Part shown: positions 31,829 to 40,834 of the stretch, piece by piece | How the letters are laid out: each line of letters opens with the position of its first letter | Numbering within the stretch: position 1 is the first letter of the stretch | NCBI GenBank assembly: GCA_943372995.1 | Contig: CALSAQ010000002.1 | Span: forward strand, 310,001 to 374,000 | Length of the DNA stretch: 64,000 bases | Direction: 5' to 3' | Origin: CAJBVG01 sp943372995 | GTDB lineage: Bacteria > Bacteroidota > Bacteroidia > Sphingobacteriales > Sphingobacteriaceae | The notes under the pieces: generated by a model | Databases searched by the model: none | Told to the model about the DNA's origin: nothing | What the model saw: the letters and a program-made list of their open reading frames with translations, nothing else | Translations under genes and position numbers: made by a program

Positions 31829-33322
31829 TAACTCATCTAAGTATTGCCTATTGTTTGATAATCGAGGCACTTTATGTTGTCCGCCTAATTTTCCTTTACT
31901 CTTCATCCAATGATAGAATGTGTCTTCTGGTGCAACATGTATGGTTGGAAATTTCAAAGCCATATCGCCTTTGCGTTTAGCCTCGTAATCGGAATTTAAA
32001 CTTTTTAACGTATCGTCAAGTGTTTTATTGAACAACTCAATAGAATTTGGTTTCCTTTCGAATTCTATAATCCATTCGTGCCCGCCAAATGCTTCATTCC
32101 CGAAATAGATAGGACCTGCAGTGTAGTCTTTAATAATGGCTTGGGTAGCATTACATGCTACTACTAATGCTTGTTCCGCATTATCTATAATGAGCTCTTC
32201 GCCAAATGCATTGATAAAATGCTTTGTCCTTCCTGTAATCAATATTCGATGTGGAGAGAGAGAAGTAAATTTAATAGTATCTCCAATCATATACCTCCAC
32301 AATCCTGCATTGGTACTAATAACCATCGCATAGTTTTTGTTTAACTCAACCTGACTTAAGTCTAGCGATTTAGGAAATAGATTGTCTAGCTCTTCCATTG
32401 GAATAAATTCGTAGTAAATTCCATAATCGAGCATTAATAACATTTCGGAATTATTGTCTTGATCTTGTATCCCAAAAAAACCTTCAGATGCATTATAGGT
32501 TTCTAAATAATACATCTCCTTATTTGGAATCAATTTTTTAAACTGCTCACGATAGGGTGCGAAATTTACTGCACCATGAAAATATAATTCCAGATTAGGC
32601 CATACTTCTAACAAGTTTTCCTTGCCTGTAATTTCTAAAATTCTTTTTGCAAGTATGATGGTCCATGTCGGCACTCCCGAAATGTTAGTTACATTTACTG
32701 GTATGGTAGAATGTGCCATCTTCTCAATTTTCTCTTCCCAATTATCCATTAATGCAATAGCTAATTCGGGCGTTCTATGGAACTCTGCCCATATAGGAAG
32801 GTTTTTAATCAGTACCGCTGATAAATCTCCGTATTGCGACTCTTCATTCAAATGATTGATTTGATGAGAACCACCCAGTACTAAACATTTACCTGTAAAA
32901 ATTTGAGTTTCGGGTCTATTGTGGCAATAAATAGAAAGTAAATCTTTTCCACCTTTATAATGACATTCTTCTAATGACTCTGTACTTACAGGAATGAACT
33001 TACTTTTATCACTTGTAGTGCCCGAAGATTTCGCGAACCATTTTATTTCCGAAGGCCATAATACATTTTGCTCCCCTGCTAACATACGCTCTATGTAGGG
33101 CTTTAATGTATCGTAATTTTGTATGGGAACTCGGTTCTTAAAATCTTGTACAGAGTTAATGCTTTTATAATCGAATTGCTTTCCCCATTCCGTATGCTTA
33201 GAAGTAAGTAATAAACTATTTAACCATTCCTCTTGAACTTCGTATGGATATTTCATGAAGAATTCAATTTGATGAATTCTCTTTTTCATTATCCAAGAAA
33301 GTATAGAGTTGATGAAAGTCAT
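31805..33322 (-). CDS. GH3 auxin-responsive-promoter-family protein (acyl-adenylate amide synthase fold)
   Basis: 505 residues, full GH3 length. Motifs: IKWFAKSSGTTSDKSKFIPV near residue 92 (phosphate-binding loop of ANL-type adenylating enzymes), ETYNASEGFFGIQD near 277, GLWRYMIGDTIKFTSLSPHR near 340, and the GRTKHFINAFGEELI hinge. Plant members join amino acids to jasmonate or auxin. Bacterial GH3 proteins of this phylum have no known substrate. Third gene of the recJ-lptB-GH3 unit. Confidence 0.9.
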   Translation of the reverse strand: MTFINSILSWIMKKRIHQIEFFMKYPYEVQEEWLNSLLLTSKHTEWGKQFDYKSINSVQDFKNRVPIQNYDTLKPYIERMLAGEQNVLWPSEIKWFAKSSGTTSDKSKFIPVSTESLEECHYKGGKDLLSIYCHNRPETQIFTGKCLVLGGSHQINHLNEESQYGDLSAVLIKNLPIWAEFHRTPELAIALMDNWEEKIEKMAHSTIPVNVTNISGVPTWTIILAKRILEITGKENLLEVWPNLELYFHGAVNFAPYREQFKKLIPNKEMYYLETYNASEGFFGIQDQDNNSEMLLMLDYGIYYEFIPMEELDNLFPKSLDLSQVELNKNYAMVISTNAGLWRYMIGDTIKFTSLSPHRILITGRTKHFINAFGEELIIDNAEQALVVACNATQAIIKDYTAGPIYFGNEAFGGHEWIIEFERKPNSIELFNKTLDDTLKSLNSDYEAKRKGDMALKFPTIHVAPEDTFYHWMKSKGKLGGQHKVPRLSNNRQYLDELLPTLARS

Positions 33323-33331
33323 GGATTAAAA

Positions 33332-34069
33332 TTAAGTAGTTTTCTGACGTAAGACAAAATTTTTGCCGAGATAAACTCTTCTTACTTGTTCATCAGCGGC
33401 AAGTTCTTCGGCAGTGCCAGATTTTAATATGGAACCTTCAAATAGTAAATATGCTCTATCTGTAATCGATAATGTTTCCTGAACATTATGGTCGGTAATT
33501 AATATTCCGATATTTTTATTTTTTAGTTTGGCTACTATCGTTTGTATCTCTTCAACGGCAATCGGGTCAACACCTGCAAAGGGCTCGTCGAGTAAAATAA
33601 AATTTGGATTTGCTGCTAATGCTCTTGCTATCTCAGTTCTTCTTCTTTCTCCTCCAGAGAGTAAATCACCTCTGTTGTTTCGTACTTTGTGTAAACTGAA
33701 TTCGTCGATTAACTCTTCTAACTTTTCTTTTTGTTCTGTTTTCTTTAAATCGGTCATCTGTAAAATCGACAAAATGTTTTCTTCTACCGTGAGCTTTCTG
33801 AATACCGATGCTTCTTGTGCTAAATATCCAATACCTTTTTGAGCACGTTTGTACATGGGCTCGTTGGTAATGTCTTCATCTTGCAAATAGATATGCCCTT
33901 CGTTTGGTTTTATTAAACCAACAATCATATAGAAAGAGGTAGTTTTACCAGCACCATTAGGTCCGAGTAATCCCACAATCTCTCCTTGCTTAACATTAAA
34001 AGAAACATTGTTTACAACAGTTCTTTTTTTGTAAGTCTTAATTAAGTTCTCTGCTCTAAGCTCCAGCAT
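33332..34069 (-). CDS. lptB: LPS export ABC transporter ATPase LptB
   Basis: Powers extraction of lipopolysaccharide from the inner membrane with LptF, LptG and LptC. 245 residues. Walker A GPNGAGKTTSFYMI near 36, signature LSGGERRRTEIARAL near 137, Walker B NFILLDEPFAGVDPIAVEEI near 157, and a switch histidine in LITDHNVQETL. The IYLQDEDITNEPMYKRAQKG region is typical of LptB. Its start overlaps the recJ end by 14 bases. Confidence 0.95.
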   Translation of the reverse strand: MLELRAENLIKTYKKRTVVNNVSFNVKQGEIVGLLGPNGAGKTTSFYMIVGLIKPNEGHIYLQDEDITNEPMYKRAQKGIGYLAQEASVFRKLTVEENILSILQMTDLKKTEQKEKLEELIDEFSLHKVRNNRGDLLSGGERRRTEIARALAANPNFILLDEPFAGVDPIAVEEIQTIVAKLKNKNIGILITDHNVQETLSITDRAYLLFEGSILKSGTAEELAADEQVRRVYLGKNFVLRQKTT

Positions 34070-35780
34070 ATTGTTCGTTTATGCGTATATCTTTTATGTT
34101 AAGTTGTATTGTTGTTTTTTCACGCCAAGTATTTTCTTCAATGTTAAAACAAATATCGAAATGCTCGGCTTCTAATAACATGTCTTTGTATTGCCCAAGT
34201 CCAAAGGCTATACAATCAAATGTATAGCTTCCATTTTGTACAATAGTAAATTTTAAATGATTGCCATTGTTTTTCCCAATTAATTTTGGTTCACTAGCCA
34301 GTTGTACATTCTTCGCTAAGAAAACAGGTTTAGCATTAGCCGGACCAAATGGAGCAAACTGTTTTAATATTCTGTAGAATTTAGAATTGAATTCAAGTAG
34401 ATTAATTTCCGATTCAATTTCTATTTCTTGGTGTAATGAATCATCGGCAATAGTACTCGCAACTATATTTTCAAACCTTTCTATAAATGCAGGGATATTT
34501 TCAATTTTCATGGTAAGCCCAGCTGCATATTTATGTCCACCGTATTGATCTAATAAATCACTACAAGCACTAATCGCTTCATATATATCAAAACCATTAA
34601 CAGAGCGCGCAGAACCAGCTGCATATCCATTTGATTCGGTAAGAATAATGGTTGGTCTGTAAAACTTATCAATTAAACGAGATGCTACAATGCCGATTAC
34701 ACCTTTGTGCCATTCCGCATTATAAAGCACAGTAGATTTTCTGTTCTTTGCATCAAGGTCTTGTTCAATTAATGTGATTGCTTCAGAAGTTATATTTTGG
34801 TCGAATTCTTTTCGTTCGTTATTCTTAATGTTCACAATTTCGCACAAATCAAATGCTTCTTTTTCTGTTTCAGCATTTAATAAACTAACCGCATGTTGCG
34901 CGTGATCTATGCGACCCGCAGCATTAATTCGTGGACCAATAAAAAATACGATTTCGTTTAAGGTGATGTCTTTTAAATTGCAAATATTGATTAGGGCTTG
35001 TAAACCCGGACGAGGATTTTTGTTTAACTGCTCTAATCCGAAGTAAGCTAATATCCTGTTCTCTCCATTCACAGGTACAATATCTGAAGCAATACTAACC
35101 GCAGTTAAATCGAGGTAGGGGATAATTTCTTCGAATGGAATATTGTTTTTTTGACAATAGGCTTGCACTAACTTAAACCCTATACCACATCCTGATAGTT
35201 CTTTATAGGGATAATCGCAATCTTTTCTTTTTGGATCTAATACTGCTATTGCTTTTGGGATTTCAGCACCTGGTAAATGATGGTCGCAAATAATAAAATC
35301 TATTCCTAAAGAATTTGCGTACTCGATATGTTCTATAGATTTAATTCCACAATCTAATGCAATAATCAAACTGTATTTTCCATCCGCTGCATAATCGATA
35401 CCAGCAAATGAAATACCATAGCCTTCTTTATAGCGATCGGGTATATAGTAATTAATATTAGGATATATACTTTTTAAAAATGAGTATACTAAAGCAACAG
35501 AGGTTGTTCCATCAACATCATAATCACCATAGATGAGTATGTTTTCAGATTGTTGTATAGCAAGCTCTATTCTAGAAATCGCAATTTCCATATCTTTCAT
35601 CAAGAAAGGATCGTGCAATGCAGATAATTTAGGCCTGAAAAAGTCTTCTGCTTCTTTGTAATTAGTAATTCCCCTATTAACAAGTAGTGTTGCAATAATG
35701 GAAGTAATATTCAACTGGTCTGCTAATTGAGATACCACCTTTTCATTCGATAATTTATTTTCTACCCACCTTTTTTCCAT
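34056..35780 (-). CDS. recJ: single-stranded-DNA-specific exonuclease RecJ
   Basis: 5'-3' exonuclease of recombination and mismatch repair. 574 residues. DHH motifs: ILIYGDYDVDGTTSVALVYS near residue 78, ALDCGIKSIEHIEYA near 135, FIICDHHLPG near 157, GCGIGFKLVQAYC near 196; DHHA1 motif YAAGSARSVNGFDIYEAIS near 390 and GGHKYAAGLTMK; an OB-fold C-terminus. Overlaps lptB by 14 bases, so translation is coupled. Confidence 0.95.
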   Translation of the reverse strand: MEKRWVENKLSNEKVVSQLADQLNITSIIATLLVNRGITNYKEAEDFFRPKLSALHDPFLMKDMEIAISRIELAIQQSENILIYGDYDVDGTTSVALVYSFLKSIYPNINYYIPDRYKEGYGISFAGIDYAADGKYSLIIALDCGIKSIEHIEYANSLGIDFIICDHHLPGAEIPKAIAVLDPKRKDCDYPYKELSGCGIGFKLVQAYCQKNNIPFEEIIPYLDLTAVSIASDIVPVNGENRILAYFGLEQLNKNPRPGLQALINICNLKDITLNEIVFFIGPRINAAGRIDHAQHAVSLLNAETEKEAFDLCEIVNIKNNERKEFDQNITSEAITLIEQDLDAKNRKSTVLYNAEWHKGVIGIVASRLIDKFYRPTIILTESNGYAAGSARSVNGFDIYEAISACSDLLDQYGGHKYAAGLTMKIENIPAFIERFENIVASTIADDSLHQEIEIESEINLLEFNSKFYRILKQFAPFGPANAKPVFLAKNVQLASEPKLIGKNNGNHLKFTIVQNGSYTFDCIAFGLGQYKDMLLEAEHFDICFNIEENTWREKTTIQLNIKDIRINEQYAGA

Positions 35781-35888
35781 ATCTTTGAGACCAGGTTCTA
35801 TTTATATTAAGATTTCACCTTGTATTTATGCGAAAGATACAAAACAGACCTGAAATCTGTAACGCTATAAATGCAGTTTTTTTAAACA

Positions 35889-36677
35889 ATGTCGAAAGTA
35901 TTTGCACTTAATGAAGGTTTCTATTCTGTTGATCAATCGAAGAAATTTATTCCATTTAATCCAGCAGTAGACGATCCAAAATCTCGTCCAGCTTCCCTAT
36001 TTGTTCATGTACAACCATTTTTAGTTGAGTATAACAACGAATTGATTCTGCTCGATACAGGTTTAGGATATTCTGATGATTCGGGAGAGCTTATCATCCA
36101 TCAAAACATTAGAAAACATGGATATCAACCTCAAGATGTTACTAAAGTGATCATGAGTCACTTACATTTCGACCATGCTGGGGGGATGATGTTTAAAAAT
36201 GGCTCAAATTGGGAGCCCTCATTTCAAAATGCTGATTACTTTATTCAATCTGATGAGTTGGCCTTTGCATTAAGCAAAGAGTCGAAATCCTACCAAAAAG
36301 AACCTCTTGAAGCTTTAAGAAGGCATTCTAATTTACAATTAATGCAAGGAGATGGCTGGATAGATTCACATATTTCGTTTGAACTTACTGGTGCTCATTG
36401 TCCATATCACCAAGTAATTAAACTTAACCTCGATAATGGAATTGTATTTTTTGGAGGGGATGTAATGCCCGAAGCAGTTCAAGTAACTCGTAGATTTATT
36501 GCAAAATATGATTACGATGGAAGAAAAGCAATGGAGTTAAGAGAGCTATTTGCCAAACAAGCGATAGAAGAACATTGGAAATGCTTAATGTATCACGATC
36601 ACAAAAATGGAATTGTTGAATTTGAAAATTTTGAAACGGGTATTCGAATTAAGAACTCTTCATTCTCTCTTGAATAA
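35889..36677 (+). CDS. metallo-beta-lactamase-fold hydrolase
   Basis: 262 residues, no signal peptide. The zinc motif HLHFDHAGGM near residue 92, LLDTGLGY near 55, GAHCPYHQVIKL near 172, FFGGDVMPEA near 191 and the last histidine in MYHDHKNGIVEFE. The general layout is like AHL lactonase and related cytoplasmic hydrolases, but the substrate cannot be told. Its end overlaps the convergent response-regulator gene by 29 bases. Confidence 0.88.
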   Translation: MSKVFALNEGFYSVDQSKKFIPFNPAVDDPKSRPASLFVHVQPFLVEYNNELILLDTGLGYSDDSGELIIHQNIRKHGYQPQDVTKVIMSHLHFDHAGGMMFKNGSNWEPSFQNADYFIQSDELAFALSKESKSYQKEPLEALRRHSNLQLMQGDGWIDSHISFELTGAHCPYHQVIKLNLDNGIVFFGGDVMPEAVQVTRRFIAKYDYDGRKAMELRELFAKQAIEEHWKCLMYHDHKNGIVEFENFETGIRIKNSSFSLE

Positions 36678-37062
36678 TTGCATTTATCTTATCTTTTGTT
36701 AGTGGTTTAGAAATAAATGCTTTGATATGAGCATACTGTTTCGATTTCTCAATATCGTCTATGTAAACCGACGATGAAACCATGTACACACTCATTTGTG
36801 CAATATACTTACGATCGAATTTTTCAAACTCCTCCATGAATTCCCAGCCATCCATAAGAGGCATATTTATATCCAGAAATATTATACAGGGAAGTTTAGT
36901 TGGGTCGCTATCTATCGTAGTTTTAATGAAATTTAATGCTGCCAAACCATTTTCTTCACAATAGATATTCTCTATCTCAGGAATAGCCTTTAGTTTGTTT
37001 ACTACAATGAAATTATTGATTTGATCATCGTCTATAAGTAGTATACTTTTTAACTTAGACAT
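36649..37062 (-). CDS. single-domain response regulator (CheY-like)
   Basis: 137 residues, receiver domain only. Acidic pocket D11-D12-D13 (LLIDDDQINNF), phospho-acceptor D64 (CIIFLDINMPLMDGWEF), and the lysine in KAFISKPLTKDK near 119. There is no output domain, so it must act by protein contact. It starts 2 bases behind the stop of the sensor kinase gene and is its obvious partner. This subgroup is common in Bacteroidota next to PAS kinases. Confidence 0.93.
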   Translation of the reverse strand: MSKLKSILLIDDDQINNFIVVNKLKAIPEIENIYCEENGLAALNFIKTTIDSDPTKLPCIIFLDINMPLMDGWEFMEEFEKFDRKYIAQMSVYMVSSSVYIDDIEKSKQYAHIKAFISKPLTKDKINAIIQERMKSS

Positions 37063-37064
37063 AT

Positions 37065-39311
37065 TTAAGATTCATTTTTTATTGATACTGTAAATAATGC
37101 CCCTTGAAGTGGTTTACTGAAAACGTCAATCTTTCCATTTAAAGATTCAATCTGGGTTTTAATTAAATATAATCCAAGTCCTTTTCCTTCAATATTAAAA
37201 TTTAGTCGTTCATACAGCCTGAAGATTTTTTCTCCCACAGCTTCTGAGTCGAAGCCCAACCCGTTATCTCTAATATTTAAATAAGTGTATTCCTTATCTT
37301 GATGGGTGCTAATTTCAATTACTAAACGATTAGATGGGTTTCTATACTTTATGGAATTGGTAATTAAATTTTGAAGGATGCTTTCTAATACATTTCTTAC
37401 GTATAGTATTTGATCATTGCCTTGTATATTGATGTTCACATCAGCATCAACTTTTGTTAACTGACTTTCAAGGTTAGATAATACTTGTTTACATACTTCT
37501 GTTATTGATAATCTGGATTTCTGACTTAAAGCCATTTTCTTAGCAGAAACAACTTCAATTAAGTCGTTTAATGTTCCTTCCAGCCGTAGTACAGATTGTT
37601 GAACTTTTTCTAAGATAACAAGATTGTTTTTTGGACCAATATTATCGAGGTCGAGGAGTTCTAAAAGACTAACAATATTAACTACTGGAGCTCTAAGGTT
37701 ATGAGATGTGATGTAAGCAAATTTCTCTAACTCCCTGTTAGAATGGATGAGCTCATCACTAAGTGCCTTTAGTTGTATTTCTTTGTGTTTAATATCGTCG
37801 ATATCGATATGTATTCCTATTAATCGTTTTGCTCTTCCTTGTTCATCATAAGAAACGATTTTACTTAAGGATAATATCCATTTCCATTCTCCACTTTTTG
37901 TAAACAAACGATGTTCGTAGTTATTATAATGAGATTGTCCATTATGATGTGCATTGATTGAACTATCAATTATTTCGTAGTCTTCAGGGTGAACTAATTT
38001 CCTCCAACCTTCGTAACTAGCTTCAATTTCATATGGACTGTATCCTAACATTTCCGACCATATTTCGTTCCGATATACTTTGCCAGAGATTAAATCAGAA
38101 TCCCATATCCCCAAGCGTGCTGCTGATAAAGCAAGTTCTAAGCGTTCTTCACTTTCCTTCGCAATTTTTTCGGCAATAAGTCTGTTCTGATTTTCACTCA
38201 TTAATCGCTCAAGTTGTGAGGCTACAGTTTTTCTAAGCTGTCTATTCCAGAAAAATATTATTAAAAATACTACAATACCTAATCCTAAGATATACCAGAA
38301 ATAGTTATAGTATTTACTAATCTTTTCTGCATGAATTTGTTCGTCGAAAATAAAATTATTGAACTGTTGATCCGACTTTATTACTCCAAACTTTGTATAT
38401 AAACCGATGATATTATCTATTCTGTTTTTGTTTATATGCCCAATTTCTACTAAATCAGATTTGATTAATTTTTGCATTGTTAATGCTTCATAAATCAAAT
38501 TCTCTTTTGTAATACCTCTCTCTTTTACTCCAGGTAGCGTTAAAATGTAATCACACATTTCTTCAATATGCGACATCGCATATTCCCAACCTTTAATGCT
38601 AGCACGTTTCATAGCTAACACTTGATTTGGGTTCTTCTTTACTTCTTCTTCTGAGGTAAAAAGCATGTCGCCATAAAAATCAACACCATAATCTAGTGGT
38701 TTTATAGTATTGGTTTCGAACCCAGCTTTAGATAATTGAAACACCTCAACAGAAATATAACCCGTCATGGCATCCGCCTTACCATTTGTAATATCTAAAA
38801 TGTTCCAAGTGTGATCAACTAACTGAACTAAATTATAGTCAATATTTGCCGCACTTAATACAGCTTTCAATTGAATTTTTCCTTGTTCCTCAGACACCAT
38901 TACTTTCTTTCCTACCAAGTCTTTCGGACTAAGTATTTTTTTATCTTTTGTACTGATGATAACGTAAGGGGAGTGTTGGAAAATTCCAGCCAATAACACA
39001 ACAGGTATTCCATTGGCTTTACTTTCAATTAGCTCCGATGAAGAAACTCCGTACGACGATTCGTTGTTAGTTACATATTCTATAGGATGAGAATTCGCAG
39101 AACCTTCGATAATCTCTACATTCAAATCCTCTTTACTATAATACCCCTTTATTTGAGCAGCATAGAAACCTGCAAATTGAAATTGATGTAGCCATTTCAA
39201 TTTCAATTTTACATTTTCTTTCATTAAACCTCTATTGTCAGCAAAATGAAATTGCGGTATAAGTAGAAGTAGAATGAATGCAAAAAAGGTATGTTTTGTT
39301 TTGTTTAGCAT
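37065..39311 (-). CDS. hybrid-architecture sensor kinase with NMT1/THI5-like periplasmic domain
   Basis: 748 residues. Order: signal peptide (1-24); periplasmic substrate-binding domain of NMT1/THI5 type (about 33-310: LKWLHQFQFAGFYAAQIKGY, VEIIEGSANSHPIEYV, KKVMVSEEQGKI); one membrane helix (about 333-356); coiled linker; PAS domain (about 385-500: YSPYEIEASYEGWRKLVHPE); H-box ITSHNLRAPVVNIVSLLELL with histidine near 535; HATPase (NLITNSIKYRNPSNRL, RDNGLGFD, GKGLGLYLIKTQIESL). The binding domain resembles proteins for thiamine precursors and related small molecules, so the signal may be a nutrient. The response regulator gene follows after 2 bases. Confidence 0.9.
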   Translation of the reverse strand: MLNKTKHTFFAFILLLLIPQFHFADNRGLMKENVKLKLKWLHQFQFAGFYAAQIKGYYSKEDLNVEIIEGSANSHPIEYVTNNESSYGVSSSELIESKANGIPVVLLAGIFQHSPYVIISTKDKKILSPKDLVGKKVMVSEEQGKIQLKAVLSAANIDYNLVQLVDHTWNILDITNGKADAMTGYISVEVFQLSKAGFETNTIKPLDYGVDFYGDMLFTSEEEVKKNPNQVLAMKRASIKGWEYAMSHIEEMCDYILTLPGVKERGITKENLIYEALTMQKLIKSDLVEIGHINKNRIDNIIGLYTKFGVIKSDQQFNNFIFDEQIHAEKISKYYNYFWYILGLGIVVFLIIFFWNRQLRKTVASQLERLMSENQNRLIAEKIAKESEERLELALSAARLGIWDSDLISGKVYRNEIWSEMLGYSPYEIEASYEGWRKLVHPEDYEIIDSSINAHHNGQSHYNNYEHRLFTKSGEWKWILSLSKIVSYDEQGRAKRLIGIHIDIDDIKHKEIQLKALSDELIHSNRELEKFAYITSHNLRAPVVNIVSLLELLDLDNIGPKNNLVILEKVQQSVLRLEGTLNDLIEVVSAKKMALSQKSRLSITEVCKQVLSNLESQLTKVDADVNINIQGNDQILYVRNVLESILQNLITNSIKYRNPSNRLVIEISTHQDKEYTYLNIRDNGLGFDSEAVGEKIFRLYERLNFNIEGKGLGLYLIKTQIESLNGKIDVFSKPLQGALFTVSIKNES

Positions 39312-39347
39312 TGAACAATTAAAGATAATAATTTATTCTGTATGAAA

Positions 39348-39377
39348 TAAAAAAGGCCAGAGCTATTCGCCCTGGCC
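39348..39377 (-). terminator. terminator after first yceI gene
   Basis: Minus strand: GGCCAG/CTGGCC stem (39377-39372 with 39360-39355) and an 11-base loop, followed by TTTTTTATTT. It lies 23 bases behind the YceI stop and separates it from the kinase gene. Confidence 0.75.
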
Positions 39378-39399
39378 CTAAACTAACCTAAAAACACTG

Positions 39400-40002
39400 T
39401 TATTTTATAGCTACTAAGTTTACTTTTAATTCAAATTCATCGTCGATAGCTTTATCGCCAATTCCTTCAATAAACGATTTAGAGCCGTATTTGATATCAT
39501 ATTTAGTTCTATCGATTTTAATCGTTGCAATAGCTACTACAACACCTTCTTTTTTGCTTATAGAAGCAGGGAATGAAATTTCTTGAGTAATTCCTTTAAT
39601 AGTTAATTTACCTTTAACAATAGTATTGTTTGCTTTTGTTTCTACACTAGAGATTTCAAACTTAGCATTTGGGTTTTTTGAAACACTAAAGAAATCTTCA
39701 GATTTTAAGTGACCCACTAATTTATCTTTCCATTCTCCTTGTAAATCAAGGCATTCGATACTTGTCATATCTACCTCGAATTGCCCACCCACTATTTTAT
39801 CTCCGGCTAAACTTAATGTTCCTTTAGATAAGGTTACAGTACCATTATGTTGACCAGTAACTTTTTTAGCTAACCAGTTTACGCTGCTTTTAGAAGCATC
39901 TACTTTAAATGATTCTGATTTTGTTGGTGCACCAGCGAATACTACACCTGATATGGCAATTGCCAATACACTGAATAAGACTTTTTTCATAATTTTGTTC
40001 AT
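39400..40002 (-). CDS. YceI-family periplasmic lipid-binding protein
   Basis: 200 residues (an ATG at 39990 giving MKKVLFSVLAIAI would be 196). Signal peptide ends VVFAGAP. The mature part is one YceI lipocalin-like barrel: VDASKSSVNWLAKKVTGQHN, GGQFEVDMTSIECLDLQGEW, HLKSEDFFSVSKNPNAKFEI, VKGKLTIKGITQEISFP and RTKYDIKYGSKSF. Such proteins bind isoprenoid chains. An 18-base palindrome lies 8 bases upstream of the start and may be its operator. Confidence 0.93.
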   Translation of the reverse strand: MNKIMKKVLFSVLAIAISGVVFAGAPTKSESFKVDASKSSVNWLAKKVTGQHNGTVTLSKGTLSLAGDKIVGGQFEVDMTSIECLDLQGEWKDKLVGHLKSEDFFSVSKNPNAKFEISSVETKANNTIVKGKLTIKGITQEISFPASISKKEGVVVAIATIKIDRTKYDIKYGSKSFIEGIGDKAIDDEFELKVNLVAIK

Positions 40003-40009
40003 TTGAGTT

Positions 40010-40027
40010 TACATGTTTAAACATGTA
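40010..40027. promoter_or_regulatory. 18-base perfect palindrome, operator candidate
   Basis: TACATGTTTAAACATGTA reads the same on both strands. It lies 8 bases upstream of the YceI start codon at 40002. Size and symmetry suit a dimeric helix-turn-helix regulator such as MarR or TetR type; no such gene is adjacent. Confidence 0.6.
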
Positions 40028-40086
40028 TAATTCAAATTGGTTTCAAGAAAAATGAAAAAAATATTAATTAGCTGATAATGAGGGTA

Positions 40087-40758
40087 TTATTTTTTTGTTT
40101 CTTCCTCTTCTTTATCGGCAACAATGAAAACGTCGATGGTAAAACTGTCGTCGATGGCATCTTCAACCCTAACATCAAACTCTTTATCGATACTTTCATC
40201 GGAAGTATATCTGATATCGTATAAAGCACGGTTCACCACAATGTTTTTTGCTCTTGCTTCAAAGTGACCATAGTTAAAGCCTCCTTCCATATCGAAACGT
40301 ATAGATTGACGTCGTCCCTTAATGGTTAAAAAGCCTATAGCCTCAAATGTGGTTTGAGTTTTAGGTATACACCTTGTAATTTCTATTCTTGCAGTTGGGA
40401 ATCTGCCTACATCGAAGAAACTTTCGGTATTTAATATCGTTACCGCCTTCATGTTTACTATTCCAGGAGGGATAGATCTGATCATAATAGCTGTCATATC
40501 AATTAAGATATCAGCATTTTTTACTCTGTTATTATCTTCGTTAACCTTACCACTTTTAATTAATAGTTCACCATTGTTAGCTCCTCTACTGGTTTTAATG
40601 TTCCAATTAATTCTAGAGTTTCGGAGGTCGACTACATATTCTGTTCCTGCAATGGTTAATACAGGTTGAATAGGCTCTGTGTGTTTATTGGTGGCGCTAA
40701 TTGCAGAACATGCGAGTACTGCAATTGTAAGTATAAGAGTGTAATTTATTTTTTTCAT
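40087..40758 (-). CDS. YceI-like protein, probable lipoprotein
   Basis: 223 residues. N-terminus KKINYTLILTIAVLACSAIS has a lipobox-like VLAC with cysteine 17. A diverged YceI barrel follows: YVVDLRNSRINWNIKTSRGA, ILNTESFFDVGRFPTARIEI, FEAIGFLTIKGRRQSIRFDM and VVNRALYDIRYTSDESIDKE. Acidic, lysine-rich tail EEEETKK. It is a separate paralogue of the gene downstream, which has its own operator and signal peptide. Confidence 0.88.
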   Translation of the reverse strand: MKKINYTLILTIAVLACSAISATNKHTEPIQPVLTIAGTEYVVDLRNSRINWNIKTSRGANNGELLIKSGKVNEDNNRVKNADILIDMTAIMIRSIPPGIVNMKAVTILNTESFFDVGRFPTARIEITRCIPKTQTTFEAIGFLTIKGRRQSIRFDMEGGFNYGHFEARAKNIVVNRALYDIRYTSDESIDKEFDVRVEDAIDDSFTIDVFIVADKEEEETKK

Positions 40759-40768
40759 TTTAATAAAC

Positions 40769-40796
40769 TAAAAAAGGCAAACCTGAGTTTGCCTTT
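40769..40796 (-). terminator. terminator after gcvP
   Basis: Minus strand: perfect 10-base stem AAAGGCAAAC/GTTTGCCTTT with a TCAG loop, followed by TTT. It stands 38 bases behind the gcvP stop and ahead of the YceI-like gene. Confidence 0.85.
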
Positions 40797-40834
40797 CAAA
40801 TATAATAATAATTTAAATTTAATGTTCTACTACT

